11,432 nt of DNA, from positions 1-11,432 of the forward strand of contig CANHKE010000016.1 in NCBI GenBank assembly GCA_947461155.1, written 5' to 3'. The notes beneath the pieces were generated by a model that saw nothing but the letters and a program-made list of their open reading frames with translations, searched no databases and had not been told where the DNA came from. Within the stretch, counting starts at the first letter, position 1, and each line of letters opens with the position of its first letter. Source of the DNA: Cytophagaceae bacterium. Its GTDB lineage: Bacteria > Bacteroidota > Bacteroidia > Cytophagales > Spirosomataceae. The position numbers were made by a program, and so were the translations under genes. Shown piece after piece: positions 1 through 7,513 of the stretch.

Positions 1-1687
1 CGAGTGCCACTTGATCTACCAATTGTGGTTTGATATTATTGGTCGATGTCGTCCATACATCCAATGGTGTCGAGGCCGCCGTATTGGACATCAAGTGTAC
101 ATATTGCGCCAAACGGTTGTAACTCGCCTTCATCGATGAATTTTCACCCACCTTCAAGTTCAACGCGAAACGTGGCTCCCAATTTCCGTAAGTCGCAACC
201 GTCTTATTCGGGTCGATTTCTTTAGGCGCTAAGGTAAATCCGGAAGGATTGTCTATCGACACAGGCACGGCTACCCGCTGGTAATACACCCCATCCGTAC
301 TCTTAAAGTCATAGTTTGAATAACGGACACCATATTGTACCGAAACGCGTTCGTTCAATTTCCATTCATGTCCGACATACGCGGAACTTTCAATTCCCGT
401 TTTATTCGACTGGCCAAATTGCCGCTTCTCCCCATTCGAAGAGGCCGTCGCCTTGCCCGGTTTAAATTCATACGAAATAACCTGTCCCCCAAAAGTCAAG
501 GTATTATTCGGATTCACATAGTAAGTAAAATCTGGCTTGAAACTTAGGTTAACGATATTTGAGGTCCACCGAAACGCATCGTTTGGACGTTTGTTATTTA
601 AGTCAGAGTCCAATAAGTAATCGTAGTTACTGTAGAAGGTCGTTGCATTTAAGAATAATTTATTCGAGAATACGTGGTTCCAGCGGGCCGACAACGTACT
701 ATTTCCCCAGTTAAAACCAAAACCCGTCCCAAATACGTCACGACCAAAATAACCAGATAGAAAAACCGTATTTTTCGTATTGATATTGTAGTTGACCTTC
801 GCCGTCAAATCGTAAAAACTAAATGCGGCGTCTTTATTATTGCCAGTCAAGAAAGGCTTCGCCAACACATCAATGTAAGAGCGTCGCGCGGCCACAATAA
901 AGGAAGCCTTGTCCTTGACAATAGGTGCTTCGATCGAAATCCGGGAAAAAATAACACCGATTCCCCCATTAACCTCCAGCTGCTTCGCATTTCCCTCCTT
1001 CATCTTGACATCCAAAATCGAAGAAGCACGACCGCCATATTGCGAAGGAATACCCCCTTTAAATAATTTAACATCCTTTACTGCATCCGGATTAAAAACC
1101 GAGAAAAAACCAAAAAGGTGTGAAGAATTATAAACAGGAGCATCGTCCAACAACACTAAATTTTGATCTACTCCACCCCCGCGCACATTAAAACCCGTCG
1201 CACCTTCACCCACCGTAGAAACACCAGGCAACAATTGAATCGCACGAACCAAGTCCACTTCGCCTAGCAAAGCCGGAATTTTACGAATGGATTTGATATC
1301 GATTTTATTTACGGACATCTCCAAACTTGTCACATTTTCATCCACCGCCTTCGCCGTAACCCGCACTTCGGCCAACTCATCATTCTGCTCTTTTAGCTCA
1401 ATGGAAAGCGTTTGATTCTTGCCAGTAAAACTTACTTTTTGCTCCGTTTTAACGAAACCAGCAGATGAAAAAACGAGCGTATATTCACCTGGTGCTAGTG
1501 TTAAACTATAAAAACCATAGGTATTTGTGACGTTTCCGACACGCAATTCCTTCACATAAACACTCGCTCCAATAATACCCTCACCATTCGAAGCATCTTT
1601 GATGTAGCCACTTAATGTTGCCTTTTGCGCAAATGAAGTGAAACTAAGGAGGACAAATACAAAAATAAAAAGTTGACGAACCGACAT
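1..1687 (-). CDS. TonB-dependent outer-membrane receptor, N-terminal ~562 residues (truncated by the window edge)
   Basis: Outer-membrane gated channel that imports a bound substrate using TonB/ExbBD energy. The substrate is not identifiable. The ATG at 1687 opens directly into a signal peptide (MSVRQLFIFVFVLLSFTSFA, cleavage before Q21). Next come a carboxypeptidase-regulatory-like beta-sandwich domain (about residues 23-100, with the typical GxIIGASVYV and TNTYGFYSL stretches) and a plug domain (about 120-235). The plug includes VRGGGVDQNLVLLDDAPVYN, the HLFGFFSVFNPDAV segment and GGIPSQYGGRASSILDV. Beta-barrel sequence follows and is still open at base 1, around the motif SYNRLAQYVHLMSN. 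The frame has no internal stop. Full-length relatives are usually near 780-800 residues, so roughly 200 or more are outside the window. No SusC signature or SusD partner is seen, so this is not an obvious polysaccharide-utilisation pair. It is divergent from the XRE-nagB pair and may share control with it (inference). Confidence 0.93.
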   Translation of the reverse strand, partial: MSVRQLFIFVFVLLSFTSFAQKATLSGYIKDASNGEGIIGASVYVKELRVGNVTNTYGFYSLTLAPGEYTLVFSSAGFVKTEQKVSFTGKNQTLSIELKEQNDELAEVRVTAKAVDENVTSLEMSVNKIDIKSIRKIPALLGEVDLVRAIQLLPGVSTVGEGATGFNVRGGGVDQNLVLLDDAPVYNSSHLFGFFSVFNPDAVKDVKLFKGGIPSQYGGRASSILDVKMKEGNAKQLEVNGGIGVIFSRISIEAPIVKDKASFIVAARRSYIDVLAKPFLTGNNKDAAFSFYDLTAKVNYNINTKNTVFLSGYFGRDVFGTGFGFNWGNSTLSARWNHVFSNKLFLNATTFYSNYDYLLDSDLNNKRPNDAFRWTSNIVNLSFKPDFTYYVNPNNTLTFGGQVISYEFKPGKATASSNGEKRQFGQSNKTGIESSAYVGHEWKLNERVSVQYGVRYSNYDFKSTDGVYYQRVAVPVSIDNPSGFTLAPKEIDPNKTVATYGNWEPRFALNLKVGENSSMKASYNRLAQYVHLMSNTAASTPLDVWTTSTNNIKPQLVDQVAL

Positions 1688-1689
1688 AA

Positions 1690-1701
1690 GTACATTTAAT
1701 G
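1690..1701 (+). repeat. 12-bp direct repeat, copy 1 (GTACATTTAATG), at the receptor start
   Basis: An exact copy of GTACATTTAATG, ending 3 nt upstream of the receptor start codon and 2 nt from its candidate -7 box. The same 12 bases recur in the same orientation at 1801-1812. A shorter inverted match (TTAAATG, 1734-1740) lies between them. Two identical 12-mers in a 145-bp divergent intergenic region next to a DNA-binding protein gene suggest a regulator binding site. This is inference; AT-rich composition raises the chance level somewhat. Confidence 0.5.
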
Positions 1702-1703
1702 AA

Positions 1704-1711
1704 CAAAGATA
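1704..1711 (-). promoter_or_regulatory. Candidate Bacteroidota -7 box (TATCTTTG) for the TonB receptor gene
   Basis: On the minus strand this reads TATCTTTG, an exact match to the Bacteroidota -7 consensus TAnnTTTG. It lies about 16 nt upstream of the receptor ATG, so the transcript would have only a very short leader. No TTG element sits at the usual 19-21 nt spacing upstream; the nearest TTG is about 29 nt away. The call therefore rests on the -7 box alone. The distal edge of a 12-bp repeat copy lies just downstream, between the box and the start codon, where a bound repressor would block initiation (inference). Confidence 0.4.
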
Positions 1712-1800
1712 ACGCCAAAAAGAGGATTTTGTTTTAAATGCAATTTTATAAGATATAACGGTAACATATTTCCGATTTGTATTTTTAAATCAAATTTTTT

Positions 1801-1812
1801 GTACATTTAATG
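1801..1812 (+). repeat. 12-bp direct repeat, copy 2 (GTACATTTAATG), upstream of the XRE gene
   Basis: Second exact copy of the 12-mer, 20 nt upstream of the ATG of the XRE regulator gene. Its position is where an autoregulatory operator would be expected, since small HipB-like regulators commonly repress their own operon. I found no convincing TAnnTTTG box for the rightward gene pair, so its start site relative to this repeat is unknown. Confidence 0.5.
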
Positions 1813-1832
1813 CGTTAGCACAAAAACCCACA

Positions 1833-2051
1833 ATGGATTTAAAAATATTTGGAAAAATAATACGCGAAAAAAGAAATAACCTAAACCTCCGGCAAGAAGA
1901 ATTGAGTGAGAAAAGTGGCGTCGCCATCAAAACCATTCACTCCATCGAACTAGGTAAAGGAAATCCAGCCATCAAAACCATCTTACGCATTTTTGATACC
2001 CTTGAACTCGACTTGATTGTCGTTTCAGCCAAAACAACTGCAAATCAATAA
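1833..2051 (+). CDS. Small XRE-family (HipB/y4mF-like) DNA-binding regulator
   Basis: A 72-residue protein that is almost entirely one helix-turn-helix domain of the Cro/C1 (XRE) type. The recognisable parts are FGKIIREKRNNLNLRQEELS, then EKSGVAIKTIHSIELGKGNP (recognition helix region, about residues 28-46) and AIKTILRIFDTLELDLIVV. The length and the C-terminal LELDLIVV strand resemble HipB-type antitoxin/regulators (y4mF group), which bind DNA as dimers. There is no effector-binding domain. HipB proteins normally precede a HipA kinase toxin gene; here the next gene, 3 nt after the stop codon, is nagB and no hipA is present in the window. It is therefore probably a local transcription regulator of this operon, and perhaps of the divergent receptor. 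The target and signal are not known. The ATG at 1833 starts directly at the domain; no Shine-Dalgarno is seen, as is normal for this phylum. Confidence 0.85.
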   Translation: MDLKIFGKIIREKRNNLNLRQEELSEKSGVAIKTIHSIELGKGNPAIKTILRIFDTLELDLIVVSAKTTANQ

Positions 2052-2054
2052 ATT

Positions 2055-3956
2055 ATGGAACAAGCCATTAGTTTCGAACGGGTCCCTACCCACATTTTTG
2101 ACGATTCAGAAAAAGCCTCAAAGGCTGTTGCACATGAGATTGGCGCGCTGATCCGACAACACAATCAAGAGCATAAGCCCACCATCCTGGGATTAGCCAC
2201 GGGCTCATCACCGAAGAAGGTTTATCAAGAATTAATTCGACTACACAAGGAAGAAGGTTTAAGTTTCAAGAACGTCCACACGTTCAATCTCGATGAATAC
2301 TACCCCATGGAACCCGATTCCGTGCAAAGCTATACCCGCTTCATGAAAGAGCAACTCTTCGATCAGGTTGACATACCGGTAACAAATTACCACATTCCTG
2401 ACGGAACCCTTGCCTACGAAAAAATACCTGAATTTTGCCGCGACTACGAAGACAAAATTGAAAAACTTGGCGGATTCGATTTCTATTTACTAGGCATCGG
2501 TCGGAATGGGCATATTGGATTCAATGAACCGGGCTCGATCATCAACTCGAAAACACGTTTAATGACGCTCGACATCCTCACTAAAATCGATGCAGCCATT
2601 GACTTTGGCGGATTAGAGAAAGTACCTAAGAAAGCAATCACCCTAGGGATCGATAAAATCATGCATGCCAAACGCATTGTGTTGCTGGCTTGGGGAGAAC
2701 ACAAAGCTGAAAGTGTTGCACGCGCCGTGGAAGGACCCGTCACCTCAGATATCCCTGCTTCCTATTTGCAGCAGCACCCGAACACGACCTTCGTTCTGGA
2801 CGAAACCGCAGCATCCTTATTAACGCGGATCAAAACGCCATGGGTGGTGGATTCCGTTACCTGGGATCGCAACATGATCAAAAAGGCCGTAACCCATCTG
2901 TCCTTGGCGCTGAACAAACCCGTTCTTAAACTGACAACCAAAGATTACAACGAACATGGCATGTCCGAATTACTATCGCTGTACGGACAGTCGCATGATA
3001 TCAACATTGAAGTTTTTAATTACCTACAACACACCATCACCGGTTGGCCCGGCGGAAAACCAAACGCCGATGACACGCACCGTCCGGAACGCACTTTCCC
3101 AGCACGCAAAAAGGTGATTATTTTCAGCCCCCACCCCGATGACGACATCATCTCCATGGGAGGAACTTTTCAGCGTTTGCACGACCAAGGCCATGATGTC
3201 CATGTGGTCTACCAGACCTCCGGCAACATTGCCGTTGCCGACGATGAAGCGTTGCGTTTTGCGGAATTCGTTATTGACTTCAACGAAAAATTTGAAAGCA
3301 GCAATGCGAAGGCCAATAAAATCTACAAAGAAGCGGTTAAATTCCTCAAAGGAAAACGCGATTCAGAAATTGACATTCCATCTGTCCGCGAAATCAAAGG
3401 ACTTATCCGTCAAGGCGAAGCGAAAAACACCTGCCGCTTCGTAGGCATCAAAAAAGAGAATGCACATTTTCTTAACATGCCTTTCTATGAATCAGGCACC
3501 ATCCGCAAAAAACCCTTAACGGATCCCGATATTCAATTGATCATGGATATCATCGAGGAGGTGCAACCGCATCAAATCTATGCAGCGGGTGATTTGGCGG
3601 ATCCACATGGTACGCATAAAGTATGTTTAGACGCCATTTTTGAGGCGATAACCCGCTTGAAACACCGCGAATACATGAAAAATTGTTGGGTCTGGTTATA
3701 CAAAGGTGCCTGGGCTGAATGGGATATCGATCAAATCGAAATGGCTGTTCCGATGTCACCCGACCAAGTATTTAAAAAACGTATGGGTATTTTCAAGCAC
3801 CAATCCCAAAAAGACGGTGTCGTATTCCAAGGGGAAGATTCACGTGAATTTTGGCAACGTGCCGAAGAACGAAACCGCGGAACGGCTGAATTATACAATA
3901 AATTAGGCCTCGCAGAATACGAAGCCATTGAAGCCTTTGTTCGCTGGCGTTTCTAA
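2055..3956 (+). CDS. nagB: Glucosamine-6-phosphate deaminase-like protein fused to a PIG-L/LmbE-type deacetylase domain
   Basis: Cytoplasmic two-domain protein of 633 residues, the long NagB type common in Bacteroidota. Residues ~10-270 are a NagB/RpiA-fold domain: GLATGSSPKKVYQEL (46-60), FNLDEYY (77-83, Asp80 matching the proton-transfer Asp72 of E. coli NagB) and GIGRNGHIGFNEPGS (147-161, His153 and Glu158 matching His143 and Glu148). NagB converts glucosamine-6-phosphate to fructose-6-phosphate and ammonia. Asn151 stands where E. coli has Asp141, so deaminase activity is not certain. Residues ~350-610 are a PIG-L domain with the zinc motif HPDDD (360-364) and PHGTH (517-521), typical of metal-dependent GlcNAc-type N-deacetylases. 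The fusion suggests coupled deacetylation and deamination of an amino sugar (inference). The gene lies 3 nt after the XRE gene, probably co-transcribed. Its stop overlaps the stop of the convergent gene. Confidence 0.88.
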   Translation: MEQAISFERVPTHIFDDSEKASKAVAHEIGALIRQHNQEHKPTILGLATGSSPKKVYQELIRLHKEEGLSFKNVHTFNLDEYYPMEPDSVQSYTRFMKEQLFDQVDIPVTNYHIPDGTLAYEKIPEFCRDYEDKIEKLGGFDFYLLGIGRNGHIGFNEPGSIINSKTRLMTLDILTKIDAAIDFGGLEKVPKKAITLGIDKIMHAKRIVLLAWGEHKAESVARAVEGPVTSDIPASYLQQHPNTTFVLDETAASLLTRIKTPWVVDSVTWDRNMIKKAVTHLSLALNKPVLKLTTKDYNEHGMSELLSLYGQSHDINIEVFNYLQHTITGWPGGKPNADDTHRPERTFPARKKVIIFSPHPDDDIISMGGTFQRLHDQGHDVHVVYQTSGNIAVADDEALRFAEFVIDFNEKFESSNAKANKIYKEAVKFLKGKRDSEIDIPSVREIKGLIRQGEAKNTCRFVGIKKENAHFLNMPFYESGTIRKKPLTDPDIQLIMDIIEEVQPHQIYAAGDLADPHGTHKVCLDAIFEAITRLKHREYMKNCWVWLYKGAWAEWDIDQIEMAVPMSPDQVFKKRMGIFKHQSQKDGVVFQGEDSREFWQRAEERNRGTAELYNKLGLAEYEAIEAFVRWRF

Positions 3957-6874
3957 ACCAGCGCCTCAAATAATATCTCGGCGGTATGCTTCGCGTGGCG
4001 TTGCGTACCGTCGTGAATTTGATGTCGGCAACTCGTCCCAGACGCCACAATTTCCACGTCTGGCCCCTGCGCACGCACCGTAGGAAATAAAACTAACTCC
4101 CCGATTTGCATGGACAAATCATAGTGCTCTTTTTCATACCCAAACGAACCTGCCATCCCGCAACATCCCGAAGGAATTAATTGCACCTCAAAATTCGCTG
4201 GCAATGACAAGGCTTTCTTCGCGGCCACCAACGAGCTCATGGATTTTTGTTGGCAATGTCCATGCAACTTCAACAAGCGTTTATCTGCTTTAAATAATGT
4301 TCTGTCGATCCGTTTGGCATCTGCCTCCCGCGCAATAAATTCCTCTAATAAGAGCACATTTTTGCTTAACTCTTGTGCTTTTGCCAACCAAGCATCTGAA
4401 ACCAAATCTGGATATTCATCCCGGAAAGTTAAAATTGCCGACGGCTCAATACCTACTAACGGGATATCATCCGTAACCAACGCCGACCATAATTCCACAT
4501 TTCCTTGCGCTAATTTGCGCGCCTCGTCCAGCATGCCTTTGGACAAAAACGAGCGACCCGAAATCGGATGCGCCAATGTCCTCACCTCATAACCCAAGGC
4601 CTCTAATAGGAGAACCGCCTTGCGACCTACTTCTGCATCATTGAAATTCGTAAACTCATCCACAAACAAGTAAACGGCCTTGTCTGAAACAATTGACTTA
4701 CGCCCTTTCAACCAAGACCACAGCGTTTGCTTCGCTAGTAGCGGCATGGTGCGATCTGGATGAAAACCAACTAGCTGATTGGATATACGACGCAAAAATG
4801 GCGTACCCATCACCCAATTATATAAAGCAGGGACATAAGATGCGATTGAAGAAATTGAAGCGAAATGACCTACCAACCAGCTGCGCAAAGGCGTGCCATT
4901 TTCTTTCTGGTATTGGTATAAAAATTCCATCTTAAGTTTGGCCACGTCCACGTTGGATGGACATTCGGCCTTGCAACCCTTACAAGCCAAACACAAATCC
5001 ATGACCTCTTTAATCTCTTGATGATTAAAGCGATTGGGTTGCGTGGAACGTGTTAAAAACTCCCGCAGAATGTTTGCGCGAGCCCGTGTGGTCTCTTTCT
5101 CATTTCGTGTAGCCATAAATGACGGACACATCGTACCTCCTGAAACAGGCGTTTTCCGACAATCCCCCGAACCGTTGCATTGCTCCGCATGTTGCAATAC
5201 ATCTTGATCTTTATACCGAAACGCTGTATGAAACACTGGGGTTTGTTGGCCCGCTTCATAGCGCAAAAACGTATCCATCGGCGGCGTATCCACAATTTTA
5301 TTCGGATTAAAAATTCCTTTCGGATCCCACCACGATTTCAACTCGCGCATGAGTTGGTAATTCGCCTCACCCACCATCCAAGGAATAAATTCGCCGCGTA
5401 AACGGCCATCTCCATGTTCTCCAGAAAGTGAACCTTGGTATTTTTTTACCAAACGCGCAATCTCTTCGGCGATATGTCGGAACTGCTTATGCCCTTCTTC
5501 CGTCTTCAAATTGATGATTGGACGCAAATGCAATTCCCCTGAACCCGCATGCGCATAATGCACACAGTATAAATTATTAGCCGTTAGTATCTCGTTAAAT
5601 TCTGCGATAAAAGCAGGTAAATCATTGACATCTACGGCAGTATCCTCAATCACGGCAACGGCTTTTTCGTCTCCTGGTAAATTGGAAAGCAACCCAAGAC
5701 CAGCCTTACGTAAATCCCAAACCTTCTTAACATCACTCCCTGTCACATACGGAAAATGATAGCCCAAACCGGCTGCCCGCATCGCTTTCTCCACTTCCTG
5801 CGCTTGCTGCGCGAGTGAATCGGCGTCTGCTGCGCGTAATTCGACCACCAAAATTGCCCCTGGATCACCTTGAACAAAGAATCGATTTTGGCTTTGTTCG
5901 GCATTGGCTTTGGTACATTCCAAAATATAGTGATCCATCAATTCGGAGGCAGATGGGTCAAATTGCAAAGCAATCAAATTCGCCCGCAAGGCTTCATCGA
6001 TGGTATTGAAATGCGCACAAACCAAACCCAAGTGCGCGGGAGGCAGGGCATCTACATGTAATTTTATACGGGTCGCAAAACACAAGGTACCCTCGGATCC
6101 TGCGAGTAGATGACAAAAATTAAAACGCGGTTTTCCTTCAACAAACGAACTCGAATTCAAGAGCATGTCGACCGCATATCCCGTATTCCGACGTTTGATA
6201 CTTGGCTTAGGGAACTCGTTTTGAATATTTTTCTGATTTTCGGGATTCGTAAGCGCCGCTAAGGTTTGCGTGTAAATCGTATGCAAACGACTACCCTCCG
6301 TTAATCCTTTGACCGTTTCAAACGGATCCTCTTCCTCAAATGTTACAAAGGTTCCATCGGAAAGGTAACCTTCCACGGCCAGCACATGATCGCGGGTCGA
6401 ACCATAGACAACCGAATTAGAACCGCAGGAATTATTGCCGACCATCCCACCGATCATCGCACGATTTGCCGTAGATGTTTCGGGTCCGAAAAACAAACCG
6501 TGTTTCTTTAATTCCACATTCAACACATCCCGAACGACACCAGGTTCCACCCAAACGTAGGATTCTTCCTTATTTATCTCGAGAATTTGATTGAAAAATT
6601 TAGACACGTCCACGACTAATCCAGAACCTACCACTTGGCCAGCTAAGGAAGTACCGGCAGTACGCGGAATCAATGGGATTTGATGAGCATCCGCAAAAGC
6701 AATCAAGGTTTGAATATCTGCTTGCGTTTCGGGAATCGCTACGCCAAGCGGCATCTCGCGATACGCAGAGGCATCAGTCGCATACAAGGTCTTCATCACG
6801 GTATCCGTAAATAGGCTTCCTTGTAATTTTCCCGATAAGTCTGCTAAGACAGACGCTACTTCCTGCTTGATCAT
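3953..6874 (-). CDS. FAD-linked oxidase / Fe-S D-2-hydroxyacid dehydrogenase-like protein (YdiJ/Dld type)
   Basis: A 973-residue fusion of an FAD dehydrogenase with an iron-sulphur electron-transfer module. Residues ~45-270 form the FAD-binding PCMH domain (IPRTAGTSLAGQ at 69-80, GGMVGNNSCGSNSV at 142-155). Residues ~275-530 form the FAD-oxidase C-terminal domain (HAGSGELHLRP, SGEHGDGRLRGEF). Ferredoxin-like cysteines follow: C566, C572 and C583P, then C628xxC631xxC634xxxC638P. At the end are two CCG-type (heterodisulfide-reductase-like) elements, HGHC (871-874) with GCCGMAGSFGYE (903-914), and TSCRHQI. The family oxidises D-lactate, D-2-hydroxyglutarate or glycolate and passes electrons to the quinone pool; the substrate here is not decidable. 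The length matches single-chain family members. It is the last gene of the four-gene minus-strand unit, 12 nt after the YhhN-family gene. Confidence 0.87.
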   Translation of the reverse strand: MIKQEVASVLADLSGKLQGSLFTDTVMKTLYATDASAYREMPLGVAIPETQADIQTLIAFADAHQIPLIPRTAGTSLAGQVVGSGLVVDVSKFFNQILEINKEESYVWVEPGVVRDVLNVELKKHGLFFGPETSTANRAMIGGMVGNNSCGSNSVVYGSTRDHVLAVEGYLSDGTFVTFEEEDPFETVKGLTEGSRLHTIYTQTLAALTNPENQKNIQNEFPKPSIKRRNTGYAVDMLLNSSSFVEGKPRFNFCHLLAGSEGTLCFATRIKLHVDALPPAHLGLVCAHFNTIDEALRANLIALQFDPSASELMDHYILECTKANAEQSQNRFFVQGDPGAILVVELRAADADSLAQQAQEVEKAMRAAGLGYHFPYVTGSDVKKVWDLRKAGLGLLSNLPGDEKAVAVIEDTAVDVNDLPAFIAEFNEILTANNLYCVHYAHAGSGELHLRPIINLKTEEGHKQFRHIAEEIARLVKKYQGSLSGEHGDGRLRGEFIPWMVGEANYQLMRELKSWWDPKGIFNPNKIVDTPPMDTFLRYEAGQQTPVFHTAFRYKDQDVLQHAEQCNGSGDCRKTPVSGGTMCPSFMATRNEKETTRARANILREFLTRSTQPNRFNHQEIKEVMDLCLACKGCKAECPSNVDVAKLKMEFLYQYQKENGTPLRSWLVGHFASISSIASYVPALYNWVMGTPFLRRISNQLVGFHPDRTMPLLAKQTLWSWLKGRKSIVSDKAVYLFVDEFTNFNDAEVGRKAVLLLEALGYEVRTLAHPISGRSFLSKGMLDEARKLAQGNVELWSALVTDDIPLVGIEPSAILTFRDEYPDLVSDAWLAKAQELSKNVLLLEEFIAREADAKRIDRTLFKADKRLLKLHGHCQQKSMSSLVAAKKALSLPANFEVQLIPSGCCGMAGSFGYEKEHYDLSMQIGELVLFPTVRAQGPDVEIVASGTSCRHQIHDGTQRHAKHTAEILFEALV

Positions 6875-6886
6875 GTGAACCCGAAA

Positions 6887-7513
6887 TTAAATCGTAAGCT
6901 GCAATTTACGCAAACGTGTCATGAGTAACAATTGTGCGAGGATATAAGTGCCCATCACCCAGAAAGAATTCCCAGGAATAACATAATAAAACTTAGCTAT
7001 AGCCAATAAACTGTCCGAAATCACAAATAACAAAGCCCCCCAAAAGAGCGCTTGGTCCCGTAATTTCGTGGCAAAATACAACATCGTTCCAAGTGCAAAT
7101 GCGTAGACCACAACGGGAATACGAAGCGCAGCACCCACGTGCGGCCACAGAAAAGTCAACAAGCCACAGACATATAGCCCGATCAACAAAATACTCCAAT
7201 GCCAAAACCGACTTGACCGCTGATGGAATAAACGGATATATGCGAATTGCATAATTAGAAAACTCCCTAAGCCCAATTGGAAAAAGAGGGGATCATCGCC
7301 CGGCAGCATCAAGAAAACATCCCCAAGCCAGGCAAAAAATAAAACAAAAAGTAGGGATTTGGATTCTAGGCCAACAAACCCGGCCAATAAAATCATTAAT
7401 AACGGCTTTGTCAGGTACCGCAAATCTGGATAAACCCATGGTGCGAGAAGCTCCATGAAAGCATCCACATAAAATAATCGTATGCACCATTCCGAGAGCC
7501 GCATGTTATTCAT
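6887..7513 (-). CDS. YhhN/TMEM86-family integral membrane protein (lysoplasmalogenase family)
   Basis: A 208-residue, mostly hydrophobic inner-membrane protein with about seven or eight predicted membrane segments. It shows the family's conserved polar signatures: TKPLLM (35-40), WLGDVFLML (62-70), GLGSFLIMQFAYI (81-93), PVVVY (133-137), ISDSLLA (165-171) and TYILAQ (189-194). Characterised members (TMEM86B, some bacterial YhhN proteins) cleave the vinyl-ether bond of lysoplasmalogens; the Lys and Asp residues inside membrane segments are the presumed active site. The start could be 7513, which overlaps the upstream glycosyltransferase stop by 8 nt, or the in-frame ATG at 7504 (MRLSEW), which begins just after that stop. 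Either way translation is probably coupled. Whether this bacterium makes plasmalogens cannot be told from here, so the actual substrate is open. Confidence 0.82.
   Translation of the reverse strand: MNNMRLSEWCIRLFYVDAFMELLAPWVYPDLRYLTKPLLMILLAGFVGLESKSLLFVLFFAWLGDVFLMLPGDDPLFFQLGLGSFLIMQFAYIRLFHQRSSRFWHWSILLIGLYVCGLLTFLWPHVGAALRIPVVVYAFALGTMLYFATKLRDQALFWGALLFVISDSLLAIAKFYYVIPGNSFWVMGTYILAQLLLMTRLRKLQLTI

Noticed and set aside
909..1133. Plus-strand open frames within the receptor gene (also 335-547)
   Set aside because: They are antisense to a clear, well-conserved receptor reading frame and their products show no domain features.
1..1687. SusC-type polysaccharide-utilisation locus with nagB
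   Set aside because: The receptor lacks a recognisable SusC/RagA signature, no SusD gene or glycoside hydrolase is present, and it points away from nagB.
1774..1791. Short inverted repeat GATTT...AAATC upstream of the XRE gene as an operator
   Set aside because: Only a 5-bp stem in very AT-rich sequence; expected by chance and weaker than the exact 12-bp repeat.
1740..1832. A Bacteroidota promoter for the XRE-nagB pair
   Set aside because: No TAnnTTTG match at a useful position on the plus strand; nearest strings (for example ATTTTTTG at 1794-1801) miss the TA.
1833..2051. A HipBA toxin-antitoxin system
   Set aside because: Only a HipB-like protein is present. No HipA kinase frame or remnant is found on either strand nearby; the next gene is nagB.
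4239..4592. Plus-strand open frames inside the dehydrogenase gene (others at 4693-4935, 5119-5310 and 5815-6061)
   Set aside because: All are antisense to a continuous 973-residue coding frame with recognisable motifs; their sequences look like translated noise.
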